Shown here: piece by piece, positions 10,448-22,044 of the stretch
Layout of the letters: the number at the start of each line of letters is the position of its first letter
Position numbering within the stretch: the stretch's first letter is position 1
Origin: Austropuccinia psidii
Lineage: Eukaryota > Basidiomycota > Pucciniomycetes > Pucciniales > Sphaerophragmiaceae
DNA: 64,000 nucleotides
Assembly: GCA_023105745.1 (NCBI GenBank)
Contig: JALGQZ010000004.1
Location: 12,364,451 to 12,428,450, forward strand
Direction: 5' to 3'
Translations under genes and position numbers: made by a program
The notes under the pieces: model-generated
Seen by the model: the letters and a program-made list of their open reading frames with translations, nothing else
The model's database searches: none
What the model was told of the DNA's origin: nothing

Positions 10448-13400
10448 GTGGAGATCATGATGTGTTCAATGGTTCTCACTTATTTCCTTCAAGAGCACAA
10501 TTGTGCACTCTGAATACTAGTGTCAAGAAATCTTTAAAATTTCTTATTTTCTCTTCTGTCTCTGATATTTTTTATAGTATTCTCATTGATTCTGGTGCTA
10601 CAAACTCTTTTATTGCAAAGAATTTTGTTCTCAAGTACTCATTGACTCTGTCAGAGCTCCCTGAAAAGATTCCTCTTTTCATTTTGGATTTTAATGAATC
10701 CCCTGCCTTGTTCATCACCCATTATACCAAGTGGGTAGTTGACTTGCCTTCCTTCCCAAGCTTTGAATGGGATTTCTTTATCATAGATTCACCCAAAGGA
10801 GAAGACCTGATATTGGGCTATGATTTCCTTTACCATTTCAATCCCATTATTGATTGGAAAAATGGATTGATCACCTATGATTATAATCATAAGGATTCTA
10901 GTGGTATTATTCCTTCTACTAGTAATGACTTAGCCACTGCTGTCAACAGTGTTGCTCTGGCTGGTGAACTTAAGACACCTTCCATCCCTTCTTCTGTCCA
11001 TATCCCTTCCATAATTCCCTCTCAGTCATTACTTCCATCAAGAGATGAAGTCTTCAAAGAGATAAAGGATGTTGGAGAAGATGTTGCCATATCTTCACTT
11101 CATCTCTTCCAAGGGGATATGGACCTTCCTCCCTTATCTTTTCATGCATCCCTGGAGGAGCAGTGGGATGAGGAGGAAGAGCCAGAAGAAATTGAAACTG
11201 TGTTGAAGGTTGTTCCTCCTGCTTATCACCAATATTTGGATGTATTCTCCAAGGTGAAAGCAGAGAAACTTCCTCCACACCGCGCCTGTGATCACCATAT
11301 CGAATTGGAGGGTCTTCTACCTCCAATTGGTGTTATCTACTCATTATCAAATCAAGAGTCAGAAACACTACGGGCCTACATTTCAGAGAATGTATAGAAA
11401 GGTTTCATTAGACCAAGCTCCTCTTCAACAGGAGCACCTGTCCTTTTTGTCAAGAAAAAGGATGGAGGTCTTCGTTTGTGTGTTGACTACCGCAAACTCA
11501 ATGCTGTCACTAGGAAGAACAGATACCCTGTTCCTCCTATGAACCAGCTTCTTACCGTATTCAAAGGTTCCACTATCTTCTCCAAGATAGATTTGCGTGG
11601 TGCATATAACCTTCTGAGAATCAAAGAGGGGGATGAGCACTTAACTGCCTTTAGAACCAAATATGGCAGTTATGAGTATCTGGTCATGCCATTTGGTTTG
11701 ACCAATGCTCCTGCTTCTTTCCAAAATCTAGTAAATGATATCTTTGCAGATTTTTTGGATGTGTTTGTTGTGGTTTATCTAGATGATATTATGGTCTTTT
11801 CCAGTTCTGAGGAGGAACATGTCAAACATGTGGCCTCTGTCCTCCAAAGACTGAGGGACAATAATCTGTTTGCCAAAGCCTCCAAGTGTGTATTCCATGC
11901 CTCAAGTGTGGAATACTTGGGCTATGTTGTTTCAAGTGATGGCCTCAAGATGGATTCTTCAAAAGTTCAGCAAATCCTCAATTGGCCTCAGCCCAGAAAC
12001 ATCAGGGCTCTTCAATCTTTTCTTGGCTTTGCCAATTTTTATCAACGTTTCATTAAAAATTATTCTAAAAAAATCACTTCTCTCACTTCCCTCCTTAAAA
12101 AAGATTCTCCCTTCATCTTCAATGAGGAAGCTCTTAGTCAGTTTCAAGCACTCAAAGAAGCTTTCACCTCTGCTCCTGTCTTATCTCATTTTAATCCTTC
12201 TCTACCTACTATAGTAGAGACTGATGCTTCTGATTATGCATTGGGTGCCGTACTGAGTCAGGTGAATGACTCTGGAAAGCATCCAATTGCATTTGATAGT
12301 CGCAAGCTCTTACCAGCTGAGCTCAACTATGAGATTCATGACAAGGAACTCCTTGGCATAGTTTGGGCTCTCAAGCGCTGGAGAGCATTTCTTCTTTCTC
12401 TTTCCAGTCCTTTTGAGGTCTTGACAGACCACTCTTCCTTGCAATATTTCATGTCTTCCAAAGTTCTTACTCGTCGTCAGGCCCGTTAGGCCGAATTTCT
12501 CTCAGAATTTCATTTCACTATCACTTACCGCCCAGGCAGGCTGGCCACTTTACCAGATGCCTTGTCACGTTGGGACGACGTGTACCCAGAGAGGGGGGTG
12601 GACTTCATCAGCAAGAATCCTCAGAATTTTCATCAAGTACTTAAGCAAGATGGAATTCAAGAGTCAAGATTCTTCTCAATCAAAGTGGAAATTTTCTCAG
12701 ATTTAGTTGACAAGATTCAAGAAGAAGTATGGCAAGACAAAGACTATAAAGAAATACTCAAGCAACTAGCAAGAGGTGAATCAGTTCCAGATTATTCTCT
12801 TGAACCTCAAGCCAAGTTATTATTATTCAAAGATAGAGTGGTAATCCCAAGCAATGAAGAACTTCAACTCAATATTCTTCAAAAGCGTCATGACTCACCA
12901 TTGGCTGGCCATCCTGGCCAGGAGAAGACCCTCAAGCTCATAAAGAGGGATTTTTATTGGGCTGGCATGAATCAATTCATCAAGGACTATGTGTCCTCAT
13001 GTCAGCAATGTTCAAGAAACAAGAACATCCATCACAAGAAGTTTGGATTACTCAAGCCTCTCTCAATTCCATCTGGTCCTTGGAATTCATTATCAATGGA
13101 CTTTATCACTCAATTGCCACTGTCCAACAACTTTGATTCAATTTTAGTAGTTGTGGACAGATTCTCAAAAATGGCAATCTTCATTCCAACTTATGGCACA
13201 ATCACTGCTCTGGATTTAGCTCAAATATTCATTAGCCATGTATTTTCCAAGCATGGACTCCCAGTCAGTATTGTCAGTGATAGAGGATCCTTATTTGTTT
13301 CATCATTCTGGACTCAATTGTGTCAGCAGCTCAAGATATCAAGAGATCTTTCAACTGCCTTTCACCCTGAAACAGATGGACAGACAGAGAGGGTAAATCA

Positions 13401-14163
13401 GATACTAGAACAGTACCTTTGGATGTATGTCAGCTATCATCAAGATGACTGGTACACCTGGCTCCCTCTGGCTGAATTTGCCTATAATAATGCAGAACAT
13501 TCATCAACCAAGCAATCACCTTTTTTCACCATTTATGGAAGAAATCCCAGCTTTGACTCAATCCATATTTCTCAAGACTCACCTGCTGGAAAGTTATCAA
13601 CAAGACTCCAATCAGTACAGCAAGTTGTCAAATAAGAATTAGAGTCAGCAATAAGGAGATTCAAGAAGTATGCAGATAGAAATAGGGCAATTCCACCTGA
13701 TTTCCAACCTGGGGACAAAGTATGGCTAGCTTCCAAGAACATCAAGACAACAAGACCCACCAAGAAATTATCAGAAAGATGGTTGGGACCCTTTGAAGTT
13801 CTTAAGAAGATTGGCAGCCATGCATATCACCTCAAGTTGCCTCAGCAATGGAAGACAGTTCACCCTGTATTCCATGTGTCCTTATTAGAACCAGTCAAGC
13901 ATTCAACTATCCCAAATCGTCATCAATTTCCGCCACCACCAGTTTTAGTGGAAGAGCAAGAAGAATGGGAAGTGGCTCAGGTTCTGGACTCAAAACTCAA
14001 AAGAGGTAAATTATGGTATCTTGTAGAGTGGAAAGGATTCAGTGAAGACCCAGAAAGAACCACTTGGGAACCAGCTTCCAACCTTACCAACTCACCAGAC
14101 CTTGTCAAGGATTTCCACTCATTGTATCCAGACAAGCCTGGTCCAAATACCTCAAGAGTTTGA
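10441..14163 (+). pseudogene. Element D Pol (protease, RT, RNase H, integrase, chromodomain), three stops
   Basis: One frame throughout. Protease DSGAT is near 10588. RT has VDYRKLN and YLDDIMVFS; RNase H has TDASDYALG and TDHSSLQYF. Integrase has a zinc-binding GHPGQEKT..C-x2-C and a D,D-x-E core (SMDFITQLP, VSDRGS, DGQTERVNQ). A GPF motif (WLGPFEVL) and a C-terminal chromodomain (WEVAQVLDSK..LVEWKGFS) follow; the chromodomain would steer integration toward modified chromatin. Stops: TAG 11395-11397 (Glu in E), TAG 12487-12489 (a Trp is expected) and TAA 13633-13635 (Glu in E). All are single-base changes, so loss of function is recent. Natural stop at 14161-14163. Confidence 0.92.
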
Positions 14164-14942
14164 TTTTATGGTGCTTGGTGGGGAGAAGAAGTTATGAAAG
14201 TAAGTTCCTCTCCTGGCATGCACCTTTAAGGGGGTATTCTACCCATATGTTGTTGTAAGCATCACCTTGGCCACTTTGTGAGCACTTGTCAATTCTTTGG
14301 ACAGGTTCAGGAAGCATACAACATCAATACCCTCCATTTGGACCTTATCAAGATATGGCCAAATATTTTCTTTCTTTCTTTATGTTTCATTTTCCTTCTT
14401 TATTATCATTTCATTTTATGCCAATCATTATAATTCAAGACATTCATTACTTCAAGTCATTTACGGCAGTTCATTTCAGTAGTCATTTATGGCAATTCAT
14501 TTCAGAAGGCATTTATGGCAATTTATTTCAGTCTTATGGTGCTTGGTGGGGAGTGGAAGTTATGAAAGTAAGCTCCATCTCCTGGTATGCATCCCTGAGG
14601 GTTCTACTTCTTGTAAAACATCACCTTGGCCACTCTGTGAGCATCAAAATGCTTGGTTTTCACTTTTCAGACACTTTTTTTTGGCCAGAATCAAGCAACT
14701 CACCACAAGAAGGACCAACCATCAGGATTTTTCTTTATTTCTTTCTTTACTATCATTCTCTCTTATTATTTTTCTTTCTTTCTTTACTTGTATAATTTTC
14801 TTTCTTTTATTTCTTTAAAGCATCAGCATCCCCTCCCCAAATCATGTATTGGGAGGTTCCATTATCTTTTTTATTTTTTATTTTTTAGTATCTATAAGAG
14901 TGGGGATAGAAGCCAAACCAAACACAAACAAGGAAAAGGAAA
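14164..14942 (+). repeat. Element D post-pol spacer with an internal direct repeat
   Basis: A segment beginning ATGGTGCTTGGTGGGGAG occurs twice, at about 14169-14285 and 14535-14645. Both copies run on to a CACCTTGGCCACTYTGTGAGCA block. Next to the first copy is AAGGGGGTATTCTA, which resembles the true polypurine tract at 17186. From 14650 the sequence is pyrimidine-rich (TTTCTTT runs). No protein-coding frame is convincing. Element E keeps both copies at about 58045-58395. Confidence 0.6.
14453..14530 (+). repeat. 26-bp tandem repeat, three copies
   Basis: Three consecutive units of the form CATTTATGGCAATTCATTTCA, each 26 bp, with a few substitutions. They sit inside the post-pol spacer of element D. 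Confidence 0.75.
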
Positions 14943-16183
14943 CTAGTTATCTCTACCCAAGTCATCAAAAGTTCTCTGGAAGTCATTTATCAACTCATCC
15001 TCATACCAGGCAAATTTTGCAGCCATCTCTTCAGAAGCAGTACCTGGAATAGTCCTGTCATTGGCATACATAATCACCTCTCTGCTATTTCTATCAACCC
15101 TCCTGAACAATCTGGCCACAGCATCTTGATTTTCACTAGCCGCGTTGGGATCTTCTCTGGTAACACGGATAGGCCAACGTTCTCTTCTTTGGAAGACTTG
15201 GGCGGCAGGAAACGGCAAAGGGGATAATCCATCTCTTCTTCTGCTGGAGCTGGCCACAGGTTGGAGTTGACGGGAGGTGGTTATGGGTGAGTTTCTAGGC
15301 TGTTGAGCTGGTGATGGTCTTACTGCTGGATTCAAGGCAGGCCTGATGGTATGGGAAGTAGTTGGTGAAGGAGGAGGAAGGGTTGTAGGAATGGAAGCAA
15401 GCATTGGTTGAAAGGTTCTTGGAGTACTGGGAATGACTTGACTTTGGAATCTGGTGTTGGCAAGAGGTTGAGAGGAGGAATTGCTGGATGGATGGCCACT
15501 TGAATGGGGAATAACTTGAACTTCTTCACCATCCAACTCATCACTTCCTTCAGCATCTGGATCTGATGGGGAATCAACAATTCTTCTTAGCTTCTTCACT
15601 ACTTTCACCACTCCATCAGCATTGGTCCTTGAAATTGGAATTTCTGAGCTGTAGTGGATGGGCCTACCACCAATTGGAATGGACCCTCCAACATTAGTCC
15701 ATCTGGCCACATCCCTCTGCCTGGAACCAGTCACTACATGAAGATATCAGCACCAATTCAATCAAAATATGCAAATCACTCACATTGAGAAAATCCAGAA
15801 GTGGCATCAGGGGTAGGCTCCTCAAGAATGGGGAATTCCTGCCCATAAGGCCCATCCTTCCTACTCCACAAGTGTCTCTTGACCCGGGACAAAGTTGATC
15901 CGGTACGGCGGCATGGCTTCTTCCCAATAAAGCAGAAATGGCATTTTGATGATCGAGGGTTGTAATGTTGAAAGCAATCCTTACCCCTGGCCAAACACTC
16001 AGTACAGGCAGGATCAAGGACTTCAACTGCTCTGAACCCATCATATGTTTGGGAGGGGTCAAAATGGCCAGAAGACACCATAGAAGGAGAAGACAATCGA
16101 CTGAAGACGCCAGAACCATGAAGAATAGACGGTGGCGGTGCAGAAGGGGAAGATTCAGTGAGCTCAGTCAGTTTGGAACTCAT
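14943..16183 (-). CDS. Antisense element gene with Zn2Cys6-like cluster (two exons, about 396 aa)
   Basis: It lies antisense to D in the 3' region. Exon 1 is 16183-15784 and exon 2 is 15733-14943. The intron (15783-15734, 50 nt) has donor GTGAGT and acceptor ATGTAG, and joins in frame. An in-frame ATG at 16237 could be an earlier start; I chose 16183 because a splice-acceptor-like TTCTTCAG lies just upstream. Residues about 60-90 hold C-x2-C-x6-C-x10-C-x2-C-x6-C, the fungal Zn2Cys6 spacing, followed by basic residues. Next come an acidic segment (SDPDAEGSDELDGEE), a long Ser/Pro/Gln linker, and a conserved C-terminus with DAVARLFRRVDRNSRE. The frame is intact while D's own pol is broken. Possible role: a DNA-binding regulator; not proven. 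Confidence 0.75.
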
Positions 16184-16534
16184 AACTGAAGAATATGCAA
16201 GCAGAAGATTCAAGACATCAGAATCAATCCACTCCATATCAAGAAAAAAGGAACTTGACTCAAGGAAATGGGGCCATAACTCAATTATGCCCCCCCTCAA
16301 AGCCTCTAAGGTGAAGGTTCATACCCCTTTGGGGCTGAACTCATCACCCAGGGCCTCCCCTGCAACTTTGGAAAGGCCAGGATCTTGATGGTCCTGGACC
16401 CCATCAATGGGTCCAGGCCATGTAGGGTAAAAAATGGGTAAGGGCCATTTCTGGACCCCTTGGTCACCCTGGGTCCCCAGCAAATTTGGGCCCAGGGGCT
16501 CCATTTTGGTCCTGGGGGCCTCCAATAGCCCCCA

Positions 16535-16590
16535 CGGACCGCAGACCACAGCGTATGGTCCACGGCCCACGGCCCACGGACCGCGGACCG
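16535..16590. promoter_or_regulatory. CGG/CCG triplet cluster upstream of the antisense gene
   Basis: CGGACCG occurs three times (16535, 16577, 16584) with extra CGG triplets at 16563 and 16570, in an element otherwise poor in CpG. CGG half-sites are the usual target of Zn2Cys6 proteins. The cluster lies about 350 bp upstream of the antisense start at 16183. In element E the equivalent (about 50545-50590) has lost most CGs to TG/CA. Confidence 0.4.
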
Positions 16591-17198
16591 TAGGATCCCA
16601 AAGACTCAAAAAGGCCAAAAAAGGCCAAAAATCAAGATATCAAGGTTTTTCACCAGAGCACCCAAAAAGGCCCATAGGCCATAAAAAAATCAAAGGCATC
16701 AATTGTCATCAGAGCAAAGGCCATATCCCAATGTGCCTTATAGGGCTGTTAAGGCCATCTCCATGGATTATGGGGACAAGACCCCTTGGAGGAAATTTTT
16801 TTCAAATGTTTCAATTTTTTCAATTTTTTTTCCAGAGATTTAAGGCTTGCCCAATGAGTACACTTCATATACTCATTGGGCATCATTTTTTGAGCACAAG
16901 AGCGCAGTGGGCCTTATTCTGGGACATATCCCAAGGCCACACCCCAAGAGCATGGCTGATTGAATCAAAAGAAAGAATGGCATATTCTGGAAGGAATACT
17001 CACTTAAGCTTGGAAAAAGGGGGGAATCAATTGAATTTGGCAGGGAAGAAGGAATGAAGGATTTTCAGGATAATGGTCAAGAGGAAAAGAAAATTAAAAA
17101 GAAATTTTTTTGAAAAAATGTGGGGATTATGAGATGCCACTCAACAGTGGCAGGGTATTATGGTGTTCAGGAGCCCACCAGTTTCAAGAGGGGGATAC
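16591..17198 (+). other. Non-coding 3' tail of element D with polypurine tract
   Basis: I see no gene here. A short 207-codon frame across 16434-17057 looks accidental. The tract AAGAGGGGGATAC at 17186-17198 directly precedes the 3' LTR and should prime plus-strand synthesis; element E has the same tract at 49971-49959. Confidence 0.65.
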
Positions 17199-17959
17199 TG
17201 TAACAACCATCCATCAGGGGTAAGGGTATTCATTCATACACCCACTCAAACACCTCAAATCAGCAAATCCAGTATCTGCATCAGCAGTCAGTTTCAGCAA
17301 TCTTCATTCTGAAACATGCATACAGCTTGGAATCTCAATACAGCCTGTCAATACCTGTACAGGTTGGATTCACCCAATACAGTTTCAATACACCAGTATG
17401 AAACTGTATGATCACTCAAATACACCACACCTCTTGTACAGGTTCTGTACAGCTGTACAGGACCTGTATTGGCCAGACTCAATTCAGTAATCAATTATTC
17501 TCATGAAAATTCTTCTCTGGATCAGGGCTGGTGATTCTCACATATACCAGCCCCTCTTTCTCCCCCCTGGGGACTTTTCCCCAGTTAATTAATTTAGTTT
17601 ATTTATTATTTTATAATTAGTCTTATCCTTATTTTGGGTATTATAATTATTTAATCTTAAGTTAGTCTTTGCATTTCTCTCTTTGCCTGTACAGTATGAG
17701 TTGGGTGGCCATATCCTTATTAACCCTTCTCTTTCCATTCTGACAGGTTGAAACAGTGGACTTGGACTTGTTTGTGGTTGGCTCTTCTATTCTTTTACTC
17801 TTATCTTTTGTTGCTTCTTTTCTTATATTTATTCTTTTAGTAATTCATCTTTAACACTCTTAAGTGTATCTCTTTTTATCTTATCTTTGAGCCCTCCATA
17901 AGTGAGTCCCAGTTTACTGAGTGCCAGGCCCTCCTTCACTTCGAAGAGCCCCTGTGACA
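17199..17959 (+). repeat. Element D 3' LTR
   Basis: 761 bp, the partner of 7605-8365, with about six base differences. It is followed by the AAAC target duplication at 17960-17963. Confidence 0.92.
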
Positions 17960-17963
17960 AAAC

Positions 17964-19030
17964 CATGGTAAAGCTTTGTCTTTATCAGCATTAAATTTGG
18001 CAGATTCAAAGGCTGTTTCAACTTTAAACCTCCAAGAATCATTTGCCCATTTGTTGATGATTTGGGTTTTCCACCAAGTCCAACTCTGGTGTCCATGTGC
18101 TTGTCTTATTTTGATGTACCATCTTTGAGCTGATATGGTAAACCAGTTGTTAAACCTGGCTGTTACCAATCTGTCTGGTAATTCAAAATCCTCTTTGATC
18201 ATGTCAATACCTCTAATGAATTGCATTTGGTCATACTCTCCTTCACCACTGAAGTGAGGCCATTCTTTAAGTTTTGGAACTTCTTTCAAAAGTGCTTGGC
18301 CCATTGATGGTTCCAAGTTATGAAAAGGAGTGGATAATTCAGTTTTTAACTGTGAATTATCAGGATCCAATACTTGTGGATTTGGAATTCTTGTGCCCTC
18401 ATTTTGATTTAGAGGTGTAGAAATTCTTGGTAAGGTGTTCAGTATTTGTTTAATATAACTCATTTTACTGTTGCTACACCTTTGGGAATTTCTGTATTCA
18501 TGTTGGAAGCTTTGTAATAAATTTATTACTTCAATTTTATACATGTCTTCTTTATGTGTCAGTTCTTGCCATAACTCTGTCTGTCTTGTATTATCAGCAG
18601 TGACTTGATTCAATTTCATTGATAATTTTGATACTTCTTCTTGCAAAGAATCAAAAAACTTTTGCAAGGCAATGGTATATGTCTTTACTTCAGAAAATGA
18701 ATTTGAAATGTCCTCAAGGACTTTCTTGTTATCTGTTTCGATAATATTTATGGCTTTTTGAATTCTTGTTTCAATTATGTCATCAATATTGAATTTAGAA
18801 TATTTATCTGTTAATTCTTTAATAATGGCAGATTGTTCATTTATTTTATTGCCAAAAGAATTATAATTATTGGAAATTTTAATTGTTCTTAAAACTTTTA
18901 CAAAACACATAAGTGTTTCATTAATTTGGCACAGACTCAGGTTTTTTGTTTTAATGTTGCTACAAATGGTTTCATTTTTATCAGAAAGATGTTTTTTCAC
19001 GTCATTTATGGCATCATACAATTCTGGGGT
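17964..19030 (-). pseudogene. Element C gag, middle part
   Basis: The minus strand reads a long helical region and then a gag capsid domain (KEWPHFSGEGEYDQM, SWTWWKTQIINKW, NADKDKALPW) homologous to element A's gag. It is cut on the right by B at 19030/19031 and on the left by D, continuing at 7604. The frame joins that of 28706-28760 across element B. Translation of the capsid part is uninterrupted here, but C is broken elsewhere. Confidence 0.8.
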
Positions 19031-20468
19031 TGTCAGCCTGTGACTCAAAACCAGAGCACAAGCATGACAGCCAAAATACCATAAACCAATGGTATAGCCA
19101 AAATACCACCAAAACATGGAGCTGAGCCAAATTATCTCAGAAGATATCAAAAGAAAGAGGAAACTCACCTCTTTCTGAAAATATAAGTCCCATAACCATA
19201 GGACAAGAAATAACAAAGTTATTCCTGCTCAAAGTTATTGCTGAGCATAAACCTTAATTTTCACCTCTCATCTAAAATCTAGAAGGAGAGGCTTAACCCC
19301 ATCAAATGGGTATTCAAAATGAAGCTCTAAGCCAGGGCTATCTAATGGTGCTAGCCAAACTGAGCTAGCACCAGTATTACTTGAGTTATGGTCAAATTCA
19401 GACCAAATAAGGGTGAACAAAACATTCACCTCTCATCTAACTTTTACAGTTTTAGTGTGAGATACTTAAAGTGGGGTCTTTTTGGAAAGAGCACAATCAG
19501 GGCTATCTGATGGTGCCATCCATTTCCTCATAGCTGAACTACAACAGAGGTTATTGGCCAAACAAGCTTAATACAGCTTTTTGCTCAGACCACGCCAATG
19601 TACAAAATACTTGTACATGGGATAACTTTGTCATATTTAATGATAACCATGTTAAGTTGGGTACCATTGTGTAGAGCCCATACAGAGCTATTCAATGAAT
19701 CAACTCTGAGCTTGATATCTCAAAAGCTGACAGAGTTATGACCATTTTAAGGTCAAAATCCCACCTGCTGTCATATACAGCCTTACCATGGGATAATATC
19801 CCATAACCATGAATATGAGGTGTCAAATAGACAAAGAAGCATGTTTTTACTTCAATACCTCATATGTCAGTCAATACTGGGGTCCCATACAGTTTCTGTA
19901 CAGCATTCTACGCATCATACACGTCAGAATCAGGCTGTGAGGTCCCCAGATGAAAGTTTTCACCCTGTATTGGTGAAAACCGCCCAGATGTGGTTTCAAA
20001 ACCACATCTGAGCCCAATACAGGGTATACAGGCTGTTTGCAAACCACAAGTCTGTCATAGAGAGTGAAAAATCTTCACTTCCTCTACGTGGAAAGGTCTA
20101 GCAGCCTTTCCACCTCGATTTCAGGATAAAAGGAGGGCTTTTCACAGCCAAAAGCCTTTCCTCATCCTGCTCTTGAATAACCTACGTAGTAAACTGTCAA
20201 AAACAGTTTTACTCTTGGTTAATAATCAGGTATACTCTTAACTTAAAAGTATTGTAGTCTTTATTATTGTAACCCAACAGGTAAAGCTGCACCCAGGGCT
20301 TTCAACAGCGCTCACCACCACTATATCTCTATAGTAAAGCCCTTAATATCTTAATTCAATAATCTATTATCAACTTTATTATCTTTTAAAGCTATTTTCA
20401 CCGTGTCACAGTCATAGTTAAAGCCTGTAAATACTTATATACACCTTTATCATAGACTCAGCCTGACA
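19031..20468 (+). repeat. Element B 5' LTR
   Basis: It repeats at 27263-28700. It contains a perfect 12-bp palindrome (19985-20010) and, about 110 bp downstream, GATAAAAGG, a TATA-like candidate at about 20125 followed by likely transcribed R/U5 sequence. Promoter assignment is inference. Confidence 0.93.
19985..20010. promoter_or_regulatory. Perfect 12-bp inverted repeat in the B LTR
   Basis: CAGATGTGGTTT, a 2-nt CA spacer, then AAACCACATCTG. It is kept unchanged in the 3' LTR (about 28217-28242) although a substitution lies a few bases away. It could be a dimer binding site or an RNA hairpin; function unknown. Confidence 0.5.
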
Positions 20469-20487
20469 TTTTGGGGGCCTGGCTGTG
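20469..20487 (+). other. Element B primer-binding site
   Basis: TTTTGGGGGCCTGGCTGTG directly follows the LTR. It is the counterpart of the conserved sequences in A and C. Confidence 0.7.
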
Positions 20488-21050
20488 TTTTAAAACTTTT
20501 TTTGGACCTTATAAGTAAGTCTTTTCTATTTTTATGACTTATTAACCAGAGTTTTATCCTTTTTTTAGGCGTAATTTCTCTATTTAAATATATATTTTAT
20601 ATATATTTATGTTTCTTTATACATATACTCATATTATAAGAGTATTTTTCACGTGGCTAATACCCACTGAATTTAACTATTTTTGGCGTGTTTTGTATAT
20701 AAAAACACATAAGCCATTAATGAGTCCTGTATTCTTGACTGAATAAGGACACCTCTGACTGAAAAACCATCAGTTGAGGCGTGAATTAAGTGTATTGTTA
20801 ACTCAATAACACTTATATAAAGCCACTTGAAAACCACAAGTGTATCTGTGGGATACTGGCACACAAACAGTGTGACAGGGTACCAAAAGCTGTAATTCTG
20901 ACGTGGAATTGTTGATTCAATTACACTGTCATTATACAGGGCACATTGTAGTAACATACAAGCCCAGAGGCCAATCTTAGATGTGCAAAACCAGCATTTT
21001 TTAAGAAGTCTTAACTGACATAAGCCCTCCCTTTTCTGCCTTGATTTCAG
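20488..21050 (+). other. Element B leader
   Basis: No coding region is convincing. The last bases, CTGCCTTGATTTCAG, look like a splice acceptor, so an upstream intron probably ends at 21050; its donor was not located. Confidence 0.45.
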
Positions 21051-22044
21051 TGGAAGAAAATTACATCCCACTTGAGACCCAGTCACAGGCCAACACACCA
21101 GTGACACCCTCAGAACCAGAGGGAAGCAAGGGAAAAGGAAAGAGGCACAGTGAAGGTCTCATTACAGCCAAGAAGTGGACACCAATAGCCACTCAGAGAA
21201 GTAGAAAACCACGAAACTCTGCATCCATACAAGGTAAACCAACCTTAACCACTTGTACAGGAAAGATTACAATTATTAACCCAGTTGTAACTTCCAAAGG
21301 CAAACTGCCCAAGTCAGCAGACAATAAATTTGTACAAGGCACAGTCAAAGGTAAATACCCTAAGAACATAAAGTTTTTGACTGCTTGCAAACACTGATAT
21401 GTCCCCTGTATACCTCAGAGACCTTGGCTTCCAAAGGAACCAGCCAGAGGATAGAGGAGGATTGTCCAGAACCAGAAGACCTGAAAGAGGACACCCTGGA
21501 CACAGTGGTGGATGGCAAAACAATCAGGGAGATAATATCAACCTTGCCATTCACACTCCAATTCAACAGAAACCTCAAACCAGAGGACTGGAAGGATATG
21601 GATCAAGTTCTTCAGATCCACCAACTCCTCAAAGATTTATTTCAATGGAGCATGGACAACAAGAGGTTCAACCTAGCAACTCACTGGGAAGAACTGGGAT
21701 CAAGTTGCCAGAAGATCTGTCTCAAAGAGATAGACTTCAAAGACCTTATGGTAATCACCAAAGGTTGGAATCCTACCAGGCAGCACAGACTCCTGGAGGC
21801 AAGGGCACAGAGGATAAGGGAGAATCAAGCCACTATCCTAGATATAGAAGAACAGTTGACCCAGACAGGGCCTACTCAGATTCCTTCAGGTTCACAAGGA
21901 GCAGGCCAAATCAACTCTCCAGTGGCTTCACACCATTCAGACACCAGCAGATCAGTGGCTAAGAGTCACCATTCTTCACAATTCCAGGAAGTTTCCAGGA
22001 GAAGACAAGGAAACAAGGGCATGAACAAAACCTCCTTCAACTAG
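21051..22044 (+). pseudogene. Element B ORF1 (two exons shown, overlaps gag-pol)
   Basis: Exon 21051-21350 (basic, Ser/Thr/Lys-rich) joins exon 21419-22044 across a 68-nt intron (donor GTAAAT, acceptor CCTCAG). The splice continues in frame to give V-K-E-T-L-A-S-K-G. The middle carries a helical region (RNLKPEDWKDMDQVLQIHQ) and KGWNP, the counterpart of NAWNP in A and GWHP in C. The frame stops at TAG 22042-22044; an A appears to be missing shortly downstream, and the ancestral ORF1 end was probably near 22120. No known domain; function unknown. Confidence 0.6.

Larger units (their letters stand above)
7605..17959 (+). mobile_element. Element D: complete Ty3/Gypsy chromovirus with antisense gene
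   Basis: Two 761-bp LTRs (TGTAACAACC..CTGTGACA), about 99% identical by eye (roughly six differences), bracket gag, pol and a long 3' region. The 4-bp target duplication AAAC occupies 7601-7604 and 17960-17963. The element sits in the gag of element C. The high LTR identity implies recent insertion, yet pol has three in-frame stops, so the copy was probably made in trans or has been mutated since. A chromodomain at the pol C-terminus assigns it to the chromoviruses. Confidence 0.92.

Noticed and set aside
16434..17057. 207-codon plus-strand frame in D's 3' region
   Set aside because: No recognisable feature, low-complexity composition, and not conserved as a frame in element E.
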